From positions 38,850,251 through 38,914,250 of the forward strand of contig OY978530.1 in assembly GCA_963854835.1 (NCBI GenBank): DNA of 64,000 nucleotides, given 5' to 3'. Below the pieces are notes generated by a model. That model was not told the origin of the DNA and did not search any database. It saw nothing but the letters and a program-made list of their open reading frames with translations. Every line of letters begins with the position of its first letter. Positions within the stretch are counted from its first letter, which is position 1. Both the position numbers and the translations under genes were made by a program. Source of the DNA: Megamerina dolium. Taxonomy: Eukaryota; Arthropoda; Insecta; Diptera; Megamerinidae. This document shows, piece by piece, positions 21,881-34,494 of this stretch.

Positions 21881-22870
21881 TAAGAATCTGTATTCGTGTT
21901 GAGCATTGGGACATACACTGTGTTGTCCGTCACTGCCCTATGTCTCACCTAAATATATTCCACGAGATACTTCTTCTTTCTCTACTATAACTGTTTCATA
22001 TTTGAAACAGTTCCCAGTCACTACAACCTCACTGGTGTGGAGTACTCAATTCACATTATTAAAAGATTTTAGAAGTAAAGTCATCAAATGGGGGTTTCGC
22101 TCAAAGAAGAAAATCAAATTCATATACTCAATACTGTGAAAATCTTTTCGTAGTATTGAGAACTGATCGGTTCCATACATTGTCCCTTCCTAAGATACCG
22201 TCCGCAGGTATCCCACTCTCTTCAGATATTAAACGTAATTCCAGATACAAATTCATCGCATGCTGGACTGCTATTGACCCTAATGTGGTGATAAATTCTC
22301 CGAATGCACCACTTAGATTATTCATACATTTCCTTTCTTGCTAACATGTTTATTAATTACCAATGATTTTATTAAACTGGTATCTGGCCCAGAGTCTACT
22401 ACTAGTTTTCCGTTTTTTGCTTGCTCACACGGAAACTTAATGAACACATCAGACACTTCAAAACAGTAGCCACGTTTGATATTAGTGGGTGCGAAAGATG
22501 AGTCAAGAATACCTCTCGACGCCTGACTACCAACTTCCACCATCTTACATTCAGACGTGGAGGGTGTATCAACAATCTGTACAGACGTTTTTTTCAACTC
22601 TTTACTTTTATAACTGTCGGCAATCCTGAGTTCTGGTTTCTTTCAAAAGAAACATTTGTTTTGAACTTACCGTGACTATGTCTCTTTGTTGGAGTACTAT
22701 GCCCCTGTGACTTCTTTGTATTGTCAGTAAATGAAGAGTAAGACAAATGAAACTGACTTTTTTACACTTTACGCAATAGAGCATATTTTTTTCTCTTAAA
22801 ATATTTGTCTCTGGTGTGCCCATTTTTCTCGCAGAAGGAACAGGTAGGAACTTTCCATCGTTTATTTTGG
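21880..22870 (-). pseudogene. Gypsy family G2, copy C: gag knuckle and protease
   Basis: On the minus strand, in order, it encodes a gag zinc knuckle 'CSFCEKNGHTRDKYF' (about 22830), a spacer, the protease motif 'KLVVDSGPDTSLIKSL' (about 22390) and 'SEESGIPADGILGRDNVW' (about 22200). The block seen as 'EKEDISPGIYLGE' in copy A follows in degenerate form. Stops and frame changes lie between these blocks. RT and later parts are absent here. Confidence 0.75.
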
Positions 22871-22889
22871 GGATCTATGTTATTATTAT

Positions 22890-23590
22890 TATGAGTGACA
22901 AAACCCTCCTTGGTTAGAGGTTATGCGTTGGGCTCAGAACCCACCACATAAAAACCTTCCCCAATGATAAATCGAACCGTGCCTCAGATAAGGGCTACTC
23001 CTTTTGTAAACGACCCCCACAAACGAAATAAAGACCATGATTTACGAATATGCACCTGGTATGTGGGGTACCTCTGTAGGGTAGGTGCTTTTATTCAGCT
23101 GGTTGATGTCCTCGAAAAATATATCATATATAGGCTGATATTATACAACAGTTGCCATGCAGAGACGCTCAAGCTTGGATATCGATTTGTTGTCACTAAG
23201 TGACTACGAGATCTTGTGTTGCGTTTCACAACTCTGAACGAACGGCTGGCAATCCGCATCACGGCAAAATTCTTTAACAACAGCCTTGTATGTGCCCACG
23301 CTCCGACGGATGAAAAGGACAATGTGACTAAGGAAATAACGGAATGAGGCTTCACTGCAGCACGAAACATGGTAATTAGTGGTACCAGATTCCAACATCT
23401 CGACATCCACAAAATGACATGGCTGTCTCCAGATCAACGAACAAGAAATCAAATTGATCATGTGGTGATTAACGGAAGGCATGCTTCCAGTGTGATGGAC
23501 GTGAAATCGATCCGTGGAGCCAACATCGACTCGGATCTCTACCTTTTTGGTAGTAATATGTACTGTATTGTTGTGAACATGCATTGCTGA
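22890..23590 (+). pseudogene. RTE-type LINE endonuclease remnant
   Basis: The plus strand has 'DHDLRICTWYVGYLCRVGAF' and 'QLVDVLEKY', which is the APE-type endonuclease start. 'LVCAHAPTDEKDNVTKEI' follows, then 'DIHKMTWLSPDQRTRNQIDH' and 'DVKSIRGANIDSDLYLF', the usual end of the endonuclease. The catalytic Asn of WN is Tyr here (CTWY), the middle of the domain is missing, and there are stops. A separate RTE RT fragment lies at 42838-43885. Confidence 0.8.
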
Positions 23591-23599
23591 CGCCAACCA

Positions 23600-26290
23600 C
23601 TGATCAAAATTTGAACCATCTTCTTTAACGAAACTCCTATATATTCCGCTTAGGGGCTATGACTTCTTTTTAGAGAACCGTTTGCTTGTGAGTGATATGG
23701 CGTTATATGTAATTTTTTAACACCTAGCATCTTGCATGTATCTCAGAACAATTTTGATGTAAAATTTGTTTGTGACTAAAATTTTTGGTATGTTGTAGCG
23801 TGTAATAACCTCGTTGTAAAAAGCTTTTGCTACTGTGCTAAATTCTGCATCAGGAATAAGTACACAAATGGAATTTGTGTACCTATTTTGAGAAAACATC
23901 TTGAAAAGTAAGAATGTACGTATTTCCGACGTGGTTTCTGGGAGAATTCCTACCATATCCATATAAACCTTTTCAAATGGTCTTGAAAGCTTGTCGGTCA
24001 ATATCATTGACATTTTGGTATTTTTATATTTTTTACAGTTTTTGACATAATCTTTAATTTCGTCACGCATACGTTTCCACCTGTACTGTCTTCTAATCTT
24101 GAAATAAGTTTTCAGTGCACCCTGATGTCCTCCTAAAGGTGAATCGTGAAAGGTGATTTGCGAAGTACCGTCACTATGCTCTTTTCATCTGTTAGTAGCT
24201 CCGCATTCTAGTTTTCTGTATTTTCTGTTTCCATATCCAGATCTTGTTCGTCATCAGAATTTCCTTCAGGTTGCTTTGAATTATTGTCTTCGGCATTTTT
24301 TCTGGCCATAGAACGTCTTAACTATCTCTACTTCAGGTTCTGGCTGTGGTACTCTGCTGAGTGCGTCAGCATTAAAATTTCTTTTACCTTTTTTATAAAT
24401 CATCTCAAGATCAAATTCGGATAGTTTATGCCGCCTGAAACGTGCCAACGTGATGTCTGGTACTTTAGGTTTGCAATTCCTCTAAATGGCTGGTGGTCAG
24501 TGTGATTTTGAATGGTCTACCGAGTAGGTAAGCTCGATTATTCTTCACAGCCCATACGATGGTTAGGAATCCGTTTTCAATGGTGGAATACCTTTTATCA
24601 GTAACACTGATTACGCTGCTTGCAAAGGTCTATCCTTTTCCAATTATTCCAATTACACCTTGCAATAGAGTTGCACCTACAGCTTCGTTGCTGGTATCTG
24701 TTGTTAAAGCAAAAGCTAAGTTAAAATTGGCGGAGAGCAAATTGCTTTAAATCTTAAAGCGTTTTCTGACATTTTTCTGTCCATTCGGAACTTTTCTGAG
24801 TAATTTGTTGATTGGCCATACAAGCCATATTGTAAACAAATTTTCTGTAATAATTACCTCAACCTAAAAATGCCTGTAGATCCTTCTTATCCTTTGGAAC
24901 AGGAATATTTTTAACACATTTCACCTTACGAAGATCTGGTAATGCTCCTTCCTTAGTGCATTTATGGGCTAGGTAAATTATTATTAGTTTTAAGTTACGC
25001 TTACGTGAAAGTCCAAATACTCTTCGTAAACGCGATTCATGTTATGCCAAGTTTCGACCACAGACGACGATGTCATCCAATTGCAAAAAACAATCTATAC
25101 CTTGGAGTCCTGTTAGTACATGGTTCATTAGTCTTTAGAAGGTGGCAAGGGCGCGTGTCAAACTGAAAAGCATTCTATTAAATTCATAAAAGCCATTTTT
25201 TCTGTCAGCCTTTTCCATCAGTACTTGATGGTACCCACTGTCAAGGTGGGTAGTCAAGGGTAGTGAAATATTTGAAATGTTTTAGCTGATCTAATATTTC
25301 ATCTATTCGGCGAATTGGAAAAATTTGTTTGATTGTGGTGTCGTTTAATTTTCTGAAATCTATCGCTACCCTCCATTTTCTTTTGCCATCTTCTCCCGCT
25401 TTCTTTGAAACTAAGAATTTTGGAGAATTCCAAGGAGATGAGCTGGGAATAATTACTCCATCTTCCAACGTTTTACCTGCCTATTGATTTCTTCTTTGTG
25501 CACGTTTGATAGTATGTACTGTCTATGATTGGTTGACACCAGATCTGTCTTTACTGGTATTGTGTGCATAACACCTGCTGTATAAGACAATCAATCGTTT
25601 TCTAAGATAAATAAATCATGGAATGACCTAAATATGTAATGACATACATCTCTTTTCCTCTATATTTAAGCTTGGGTCTAGCTTATTTTTTTCTAATATT
25701 TTGGTGTTCAGAATGACTAAACTTAATTACATGTATTTTTGGCTCATTATTTACAATATACGAATCTATATTGGTGTTGAGCATTGGGACATACTCTGTG
25801 TTGTCCGTCACACTGCCCAATGTTTCCCCCAAGTATATTCCAGGAGATATATCTTCTTTCTCTACTATAACTATTTCAAAATTGGTATTTACTTTAATAG
25901 GGACTACCTTCATACTTCTTCCAGGTACTACAACCTCACTGTTATGGAATACTCAATTAACCTCATTCAACGGTTTGAGAGATATAGTCATCAACACTCA
26001 CTGAAGAAAATCAGCTTCTTTTTCATAGTATTGAGGACCGATCGTTTCCATAAATTGTCTCTACCTAGGATTACATCAGCAGGTATCCCTCTCTCTTCAG
26101 AGATTAAGTATAGTTCTAAAATAAAATCTTTAGTCCTCTCGTGTTGGACTGTTATTGACCCTAATGTGGTGACAAATCCTTCGAATGCACCACTAAGATT
26201 TTTACTAGTTTCTGCCTCAGAGTCTACAAGTAAAATGACTTTCCATTTTTTGCTTCCTCACATGGAAACTCAATGAACACATCATCTATA
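23600..26290 (-). pseudogene. pol: Gypsy family G2, copy A: protease to integrase
   Basis: Reading the minus strand from 26290, the order is degenerate protease, 'EKEDISPGIYLGETLGSVTD' (25683-25913), RT front 'SSSPWNSPKFLVSKKAGEDG' and 'RVAIDFRKLND' (25241-25468), degraded RT core and RNase H (about 24330-25240), then integrase 'FEKVYMDMVGILPETTS' (23717-24070). Two G2 copies in the window share the same small duplication where RT should continue as LDLxSG. Many stops are present. The integrase DDE residues are partly lost. Confidence 0.82.
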
Positions 26291-26394
26291 TCAGGGACTC
26301 CCAAACAGTAGCCCAGTGTGCCCTGATGATATGCGTCAGGGCGCGAAAAGGTAGAGGCTGCTTCTCATCAACAAAGACAAGGAAACCCAGAGGC

Positions 26395-26610
26395 ATATCG
26401 GCATATCATCTTCTATGGATGGCCTGTCGAAATGGCTCGAAAATTACAGGAGAAAATGTTGAAAACGCATCTCTCAATAACAATTACAGCCAGTGTCCTA
26501 TCTGAACGTCAACATGACTTTAGGCCGGGCAGATCCATAATCGATGCCATTGACGACGTAGTGAAAAGCGCTGACATAGGTCAGAGCAAGAATCACTACT
26601 CGATACCTGT
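26395..26610 (+). pseudogene. R1/LOA-type RT scrap
   Basis: The plus strand encodes 'MARKLQEKMLKTHLSI', then 'SERQHDFRPGRSIIDAIDDV'. This is the RT motif 1-2 region of R1-type LINEs (LS-RQ-GFRPGRSTIDAI). Only about 60 residues are recognisable. Confidence 0.65.
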
Positions 26611-26869
26611 TGTACTAATCGCAACGACCGAAGAAAGCGTCAGAACGTGCAACAAACTGACATATTGGGCACAATTCCAGCATGCGGCGGAGAAATACAA
26701 CATAACGCGGCTGACACATAGGTGAACCACTTGCTAGCAGAAGAAAACTTCTCATGGACACAAACCCACCGGTTTCATTATAGTGCAGCGAAGTGTGAGC
26801 GAATACTCTACGAGCCGACCACCGGCGAACAGTGTAGAAATATGAAATTATCGTTTTCAGAGACACAAT

Positions 26870-27640
26870 TTTCCAATTCTTTAGATGTTTTGAAGCGCTG
26901 TTCCTTAAGTGTGTAACACATCGATGAAAACAAATCGTAATCGGAAGGAGCTAAGTCTGGTGAATACGGTGGGTGGGTTAACAAATCCCATCCAAGCGAT
27001 TTGATCGTATCTCGAACCGGTTTTGCTTTATGTGCCGGTGTGGAATAAAATTACCTTACCGTGTCTTCTGGCTCATTCTGATCCTTTTTCGATCAGTGCA
27101 TGGCTTAAATTTGTTGTCGGAATCGATCAGTATTCACCAGGTTACAAAAGCTCATGGTACACAACACCTTTTTGATCCCACCAAACACACAGCATTCTTT
27201 TCTTTCTTTGGCCTGGTGTAACTCATGATTTTTTGCGTTTAAGATTATCAAAATAAATCCACTTTTCATCACCAGTCACAATTCGATACAAAAAACTCTT
27301 TCTTTCTTGTCTTTGAAGCAAAATTTCACAAGTGTTTTTTCGTTTTTCCATTTTTCGCTCAGTTAATTCATGTTCACCCATTTTCCACTCATTTCGATCC
27401 ATAGCGTTTAAACAGTTGGAAATTGTTACTTGTGTAACATTTAACATTTCTGGCATTTGTTGTTGACTTAAAGTGCCATCTTCGTAAAACAATGCTTGCA
27501 ATTCGGTGTCTTAAACTTTTTCGGTGGTCTTCCACGTTTTTCATTTCTCAAATCAAAATCTTTACTTTTGAATCGTTGAAACCAATTTCCGTATGTTGCT
27601 TCTGAAAGAGCACGACTCCCCTAAGCGTCGATAAGCATTT
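26870..27640 (-). pseudogene. Mariner transposase remnant
   Basis: Minus-strand blocks occur in order. 'EATYGNWFQRFKSKDFDLRN' and 'KRGRPPKKF' (helix-turn-helix and linker) come first. Then come 'VTQVTISNCLNAM', 'RIVTGDEKWIYFDN' (first catalytic Asp) and, after a poorly preserved stretch, 'GWDLLTHPPYSPDLAPSDYD', which holds the last catalytic Asp region of the DD34D motif. The second Asp box (HDNA-type) is degraded to 'STPAHKAKP'. Several frame changes are present. I found no terminal inverted repeats. Confidence 0.82.
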
Positions 27641-27755
27641 AATGCGCTTTAGCTGTATTTTTCTTCAAAAAAAGTAATGCAATAAAACTTCCCAGAAATG
27701 ACGATTTTCTGGCTATAAATTTTGTATTTCTAAGTTAAAAAAAAAATACAATACA

Positions 27756-28040
27756 ATTTAATATCGAAAAGATTTTTCTTTCGAACGGTACCCACCTGCC
27801 GGCAAGCAATTGGCAATTCTTCCGACAGTAACAACTTGCCATGAAAAAGCTTCTAAAAGAACTCTGTGACAAAGCTCAGAAAAAGTGATGTCGCAAGAGT
27901 TCTGCCGTTCAGAACCGGCTAAAATAAGTAGGTCACTTCTAATAATGTTCAAAATTTAACACGCACAAGAGTAATGAAAGGGAAGCTCGGTCAAAGAGTC
28001 CTTCGGGGCTTGAAGTGCCACATATTTATTTATTTATTTT
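27756..28040 (+). mobile_element. SINE copy 4, 5'-truncated
   Basis: It matches the body of the SINE at 12363 from AATTTAATATCGAAAAG to the GTCCTTCGGGGCTTGAAGTG end and the TATT tail. The tRNA-like head is missing, and the copy starts right after an A-rich run. Confidence 0.85.
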
Positions 28041-28097
28041 TAATAAGAAAGATAATATAAATATTTTGAAGATTTTATGAATTAGTTACATTAAATT

Positions 28098-28235
28098 GTG
28101 GGTGTCGTAGCACAGTGGTTAATGCGTTGGCCTTCTGATCTGTGAATCGTGGGTTCAACCCATGGCTGAATCATACATTTAATGTCGAACGGAACCCACC
28201 TGTCGGCAAGCAATTGGCAATTCTTCCGGGGGTAA
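28098..28235 (+). mobile_element. SINE copy 5, head and partial body
   Basis: It begins GTGGGTGTCGTAGCACAGTG and has a GGGTTCAACCC B box. The body follows as far as GGCAATTCTTCCGG, with a short deletion relative to the other copies. The 3' part and tail are lost. Confidence 0.8.
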
Positions 28236-28786
28236 AAATTTGAAGAGTAGCAACAACAACACTTCTGTTGTTATCAAGCCATTTTCATCACATGATCGTG
28301 GTCGTTTATTTAATGTTTGTGCTGCCTTTCGACGAACAACATACCGATTTCACTTAATGAGATCACTTGTGGTGGGAATCAATTAATTTAAATGCACGGA
28401 AGCCTGACAGAGAGCAACCATGATTTATTAAATTATGCTAATAAAATTAGAAGGGACAATCTGTTAGCTGCTGTTTTCTCTTGCCGCGGCAATGTACATG
28501 TGAATTTACAACTAGCATAGATAGTATTGCTGGTAATAAGACATACTCTTATTGGTTTTTGAGCTTCTGTTATCTTTATTTATAACACTGTATGAGTCAG
28601 TTTGATTATTGATTATATACATAATGTTTGAAATTTTAATTTTAAGTTATATAACAAATTTTCTATTTTAAGCTTATTTTTCATATCTCTAACTTTGTTT
28701 TTCTTTACCTCTCCTATTCTATATGCTCTATTTCTCATTTATTTGCTCTTCTTCTTCTTATTTTAATGTTATAGTTCCGTGCTGGT
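28236..28786. other. AT-rich sequence, no gene seen
   Basis: A/T- and pyrimidine-rich. It may hold 5' sequence of the CR1-like fragment that follows. Nothing coding was recognised. Confidence 0.4.
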
Positions 28787-30110
28787 TTGTTTTTGAATCC
28801 GCTTGCCGATCTTGCAATTCGTAACAATCGCTCTGGAATGCCAGGTGTTGTTGACGAGAGCACAAGAACTCTGGTTCAGATACTATGTAAGCAACGCAGT
28901 GGTCTAAATGTTGTTTATTTTAACGCTCGAAGATTAAATGGTCCCAAATTGTATAATATAAGGTATATCTTTGAAGACTTTTTTGTCGATATTGTGTGTA
29001 TCTGAGATGTGGCTCAGATCTGATCTTTCAGATCAGCTTTATTCCATTAAGCGATAGAAGCTTTTTAGGAATGATAGGTGCTCGAAGAGAGGTGGTGGTG
29101 TTGCAGTCTATTGTAAATGTGATGAGCCTTAATTCATTGTTTAACTGTAAGGAATTTAATAAAAATTATTGAACCCGATTTTTTTTAAGTAAACAAGATC
29201 ATTTATTTAATTGAAAAATAGTTATACTATTCCGCACTAAGTTGAGAAAAAACTGTGTCGGTAAAGCGAACATATAAAAGTATAATATAAGTACATAAGA
29301 ATTTAAACAAATGTTATAAAGAGAATAAAAAATAAAGGGTGTTTTAGTACAAATAAAGTTGAATATATATGAAATGAAATTAGAGTGTAACAATTTAAGA
29401 AAAACAAAATAAATAAGTAGAAAAAAAAAGAAAAATATCCATTTAAACACCATTTTTCCTTGATATATCTGAAAGACTGATTGAAATGACAATATTGTTA
29501 TATGCAGAGATTTTAACATTAAATTATTGATGAATGATAGTACTGTTTATTGCTTTTTAAACTTTATCTCTACTAATACCCTCACTGTCGTAAACTCTCT
29601 CTCCGCCACCCGTTACTCTAATACAGCTGAACATAGTTTACTTGAAATGCTCTTAACTTCAGATCCTTCTATATCATTAATTAAGGATCAAATATCTTTC
29701 GTTTCTGAGCATGACTTAATTTTTTGCTGTGTTAATTGTAGTTTTAATCGAACTTCTAGCGCTGAATATAAATATTTCGTATCTTAACTACAACTCCATT
29801 GACTGTGCTTCTCTATTTGGTGAGCTTATCGCAACCAGTCGGTGTGATTGTTGGCTGCTTGATACAGTTTATAAGAAGCATAGTTTCTTTTTGGACCTTA
29901 TTTCCAGTTTCTTTGAGGGGTTTGTTTCTCATAAAGCGTTTAAAGTCCTTAATATATAATGTCCTTGGTTTAATAATCATGTATTATCCCGTATCAAAGT
30001 AAACAAACAAACTATATTGCTCGCAACAATGTTAATTTGGTAATTCGACAATCTAAAACACTCTTTTATGGTTCCAAGGTTCACCCCACTCTTTCATATA
30101 AGCAACTGTA
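28787..30110 (+). pseudogene. CR1-like LINE endonuclease remnant, two blocks
   Basis: Block 1 (28787-29140) has 'GLNVVYFNARRLNG', 'DFFVDIVCI' and 'CSKRGGGVAV', the front of an APE-type endonuclease. Block 2 (about 29460-30110) has 'HSLLEMLLTSDPSIS', 'SEHDLIFCCVNCSFNRTSSA' and 'FGELIATSRCDCWLLDT', the end of the endonuclease (SDHD box) and the linker. About 320 bases of AT-rich sequence stand between the blocks in place of the middle of the domain. Stops are frequent. A minus-strand relative of block 2 lies at 61010-61285. Confidence 0.65.
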
Positions 30111-30804
30111 GCGTAATATTCGCTAACTTAAGATAACACAAAAATAACACTAAGGTTTTTCGTGTTTGCCTTGGAGGGCTTTCTTGGTAGTATTTAAATT
30201 GAGAAATTAAAGCTCAAATTTCAATTTCATTTTCCTCCTACGTGTTACAACATTTTTCATATCATCTTCAGGGAATCTGTTTTATTAATATATACATACA
30301 ATAAATATAATTACATTACAAATCAAAATCAAAACAAAAACATGTGTTAATAACTACCTTCACAATGCTTAGTACAATTACAATATTTTTAACCCTTAAA
30401 TGCATATTGTTGTCTAACTGCAACATACCATGAAATTGAATATAATAATAATAATATTGTATCAATTCATGATGTGGTACATAAATCACAAACTGCACAA
30501 TGTATTTTATAATTTGACTGTACTTTTTTTGATTTTTTAACTTTAATTTTTCGCAGGTGGTCAGTGCGCACGTATATTTACATTTCGTTTCATGTAAAAT
30601 TTGTTTATTTTCTAAAAAAAGTATACAAAAATTCTATTTGTTATATATACATCAATATTTCAAGGGAAAGCAAATGAACTTTGTAATATGAATCTAATAT
30701 TTGCAAAAAGTGTGTTTTTATGTATGTTGTAGATCTGCAACTCTATGCACTTACTGCACATTACACATTCTATGATTTTAGTATAAATTCTTGTATTACT
30801 ATAG
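30111..30804. other. AT-rich sequence, no gene seen
   Basis: No open frame or known element was recognised. It is mostly A/T with a few GTGT tracts. Confidence 0.45.
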
Positions 30805-30939
30805 ATGACATCTCTGAACGATCGAGAAATCGAGGCGTATTTGGATCAAATTTTAGACGGAGAACGATCAGAAGATGATCTAGAAGTTGTGTACTATTTT
30901 TCCACAACACTCACTAAGTACCTAGACTCAAAGATGTAA
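30805..30939 (+). pseudogene. Truncated ORF cut by G2 LTR, maybe piggyBac-like
   Basis: It has an ATG and 44 codons with an acidic start ('LNDREIEAYLDQILDGERSE'). This resembles the N-terminal 'L-D-EI---L' acidic leader of piggyBac-type transposases. Its stop is supplied by the first bases of the LTR at 30935, so the frame was interrupted by that insertion. The match is short and the family call is tentative. Confidence 0.3.
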
Positions 30940-31711
30940 CGCACAAGATTAGCACCTAGACCTAAGCTCCTAAATATCCTACGAGACTATCACACTAGTT
31001 AGCTGAAATAAAACAATTATACTTTATCAATGATACTTGCGATTTTGGGTATTCGCTTTATTCCTGGTGTTACTTTCAATTTTGCACTTTTACACTAATA
31101 CTGGAGAACCTCGTAAGGATCGCAGTATTTACAATTTCTTACACTCTTACACTAATACTGGAGGGCCTCGTAAGGATCCTAGTATTTTACAATTTCTTAC
31201 ACGCTAGCAATTCACACTCGGTACAAGACTCACAACTGAAAACGCTGCCTTCACTAAGCTGGCAGCTTATATACAATTTTTCTAATACTAACCACATATC
31301 ATACCAAAATATAACATACAATAATATATTCACACCAATTGTGTGTATGATGTATGTGTTTATGTACACGATAGATGCACTCCCCATGAAAGCTACTTTT
31401 TAATATTCACACACATGAGTAGTCCGCGTGATTTTAGTTATCATGTATGTTTACACAAGTATACTTACGTAAGTGCAGAACTACGAATTGTGTGGGAAAG
31501 TGCTTTGTCAGCATTTCCACACCCAACTGCAACTCAGTTGGCGCAATGTTCTGACATTCCACAATTATAAGTAATATTAGTATGAAGTTGTATATCACAA
31601 CTTCGAGCAATGTTGGTATCTGTATTGACAAATATGTAGTTCCCAATTTCGGGAAATATGTCGCGAGGCAAAATATGCATATGTGCATATTTCATATTTT
31701 GGCTCGCAACA
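30935..31711 (-). repeat. G2 gypsy 3' LTR
   Basis: On the plus strand it starts TGTAACGCAC and ends GGCTCGCAACA. A polypurine tract (minus strand CCTGAGAGAAGGGAGGGA, about 31712-31729) lies directly to its right. The orientation fits the minus-strand G2 copy B further right. A 57-bp direct repeat lies inside (31090-31146 and 31147-31203, each with TACTGGAG and CCTCGTAAGGATC). The matching 5' LTR was not found. Confidence 0.7.
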
Positions 31712-34490
31712 TCCCTCCCTTCTCTCAGGAAGAAAAAATTATCATTATGAAATAATAATAATTTTTTCTTATAAGTAAAAAGTTAAAATTATACTTATTT
31801 TGTAAAATTAGGAACAATTCAAAATGTATGATACTATGAGGTATAAAATACGAAATATTCTTTACATATATGGTTACTGGTAATTCGGTGATTATGGTGC
31901 CCATGATGACGATGTGTTTCCTGCTAGTTGTTGTCTGCTGTACTTAGCTTTTTTAATAGTTTTGTTGCGGCTTTTGTTGTTGAAGTCTAATGATGAAAAC
32001 AGTAACTTCTTCTTTATCAACGTTCAACTTTTCTTTCGGCAATTAGAGCGAGATTATTTACATTGGGTTGATCTTCTAGCTGTTTTGTCATGGAAGCGTT
32101 ATCCGGATTATTATCTTGGCTTAGGTGAAAGTTGGTGTGGTATGCTTGTGGGTTGATGCTGGTGTCTAATGCGTCCATTGGTTTGATTCGACAGAAAATT
32201 TTTTCTGTTTTTTTTTTTAAAGAATGGTTTGAACAATAGCTTGCAAAAGGGGGTTTGTGTGTACCGCAATGCTAAGCAATATTGTCGATGTGAAACTCTG
32301 TACTTCTGGTAAAATGTTTAATTATTGGAGCAATAATGAATATCTAATTTTGGTTCTGTTGCTTATCATTTTCTTCTGATGTGGATCAAAATCCATTGTC
32401 ACTGATATATACAGTAGCTGCAATATTTCTTAATACGAGTAGCTTTGGTTGCAAAGCTATTATTGTCGATGTCTCTTTCCTACGCCGCGCTGGTTAGATA
32501 CGCCAATGTTTTTGGTTGTAAATTTTATTGTTTTGTAAGTTTGTTATAGGTACTCGCTGTACTGGGCCTGCTTTGTTTTCTGTTCTGAGTTTATTTGTTC
32601 TTTACTGTCTCAAGGATAGTTTTGTGTCATCATTTTCTTGGTTGTTACTATTGTTAAAGCTGTTAATGTTGCTGCGTTGGCATCTCAAAATTTTACTGTA
32701 TGAGTTGATTTTGGATTCTCGTGGACATACTGCTGCTCTCTTGTGTTTATAGGGGAATTACCAGATTCTTTTTCAATAATAGATCACTTACGTCTACTAT
32801 ATATATTATAACTACTATATCTACTATATCACTTATTTAGTTAATTTTTCTTATTAAGATTTAGATATTTTCTTATATACCATATAAAAATGATTTTTTT
32901 TTATCTATACTTTATAATCTATACTTAATTTTTTTAAAGGTAATAAAAATGCATTGTTGTTTGGTACAAAAATATAGTGACAACATTGCATTTTCTCTTC
33001 ATGGTTGCAATGACCAACTTTTCGTACTTGTAGGTGGTACGATTTTCAATATTATTTGTTGAAAACGGAACGTATTTTGTACATATATTTCATCTTATTT
33101 TTACGTATATATATTTTTTTTTGTAAATTAAATAATTTTTTTTTTATTTTATTTTATTTTTTTTTTATTCAACCTAGCTACCTATTGACTATTTATCATA
33201 TTCCGTCATATAAATCCTAACGTGTTCTTACTATACTGTATTAACTGTATATTTCTAACCCTCTAGTTGTCATTTCCTTAAAATATTGTATTATTTTTGG
33301 ATGCATACTCTATACTTATCCCGCAAAGTGCACATGAGTATCCACACACCGAATTACAATTCAACACGATGAATTGCAACAGATGTCTTTATACGCATGA
33401 ACACTGAGCCTACCTCTTTCTAATTTGCAAAATATTCTACATTTTTACATTAATTCCATAACTTATTGTGTTTCATATCTAAATATTTTAGTTCTTCTTT
33501 GCTATGACCCTTATTATGTCTTTCTATTTTGTCTTAATATTTTCGAAAAATTGTATGTACATATATTTGTTTTTGGTGTTCCAGAGTTGATACTTTATCC
33601 ACAGTCTTGTACTTTCCAATTTCGACTTCAGCTATCTCTTTAGTGTACCTATATTTCTCGAGGGACCCTATATTCTTGTTCGATAATAATGGAGAAAATT
33701 TTAGTATTTTAATGTATTTTTTTTATATATCAATTTTTTATTTTATTGTTGTCAAAAATGAAGTATTTAAGGGAAAGGAGAAAAAAAAAAGAATAAATAA
33801 ATGTAATTCTAATACAATGCCCATAATTGTCAGTCGATTAAATTTATTTCCATATATCTATGGTCAGCATATTATAAAACGTTACTTGATTCATGATGTA
33901 TTATTACTATTTTTTCTTGCATCTAGAAATTGTTTATTTTAAAAAATATCCTTATATGATGGAATTATTTTAATTATCATGTTTAGGAATTTTATACTTT
34001 CATACCCAAAACCAAAAATTTTCATAGTTGTGCATTTGCTTGTAATTTGATTCTTGTATATCTATATGCTTTATTATTTTGAGTATCGTTCTAACGTTAT
34101 TGTACAGGTGCTGTATTGTTATGAATTTTGTTTAACATGGTCAACCTGCTGTTAATTTTATTATTATTTTGTAGTAGTATGTATTTTGTTTAGTCTGAAA
34201 TTTTAATTCTCGTGTATTCTTGTTGTGTACATTTCGTTCTCGTGCTTTTATGTTTACTCGGCATTATGTTATTGTAGGGTGTTTTTGTACAGGTTTGGAT
34301 CATCGAATTTAATATTAATCTAATTTTGGGTGGAAGGGTTTTATTAAATTATTGTGTGAAGCTTAACTAATAGCTCTTACGTTACACTATTGTATTTTAT
34401 ATCTTAACTGAATTGTTTGTTTTTTTTTTCTGCGACAAATAATATTAATTCGTTAAACTACTATTACTTATTGATAAAAATGTTTTAGTA
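31712..34490 (-). other. Unassigned 3' internal region of G2 copy B
   Basis: This 2.8-kb stretch lies between the integrase end and the 3' LTR, where some gypsy elements carry an env gene. It is AT-rich, with no long minus-strand frame and no recognisable Env motif. It could be a decayed third ORF, untranslated sequence or later insertions. Confidence 0.35.
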
Positions 34491-34494
34491 AGTT

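Noticed and set aside
29199..29519. 106-codon hydrophobic minus-strand frame
   Set aside because: It is in AT-rich filler between two plus-strand CR1-like blocks, and its composition explains the Phe/Ile/Leu run.
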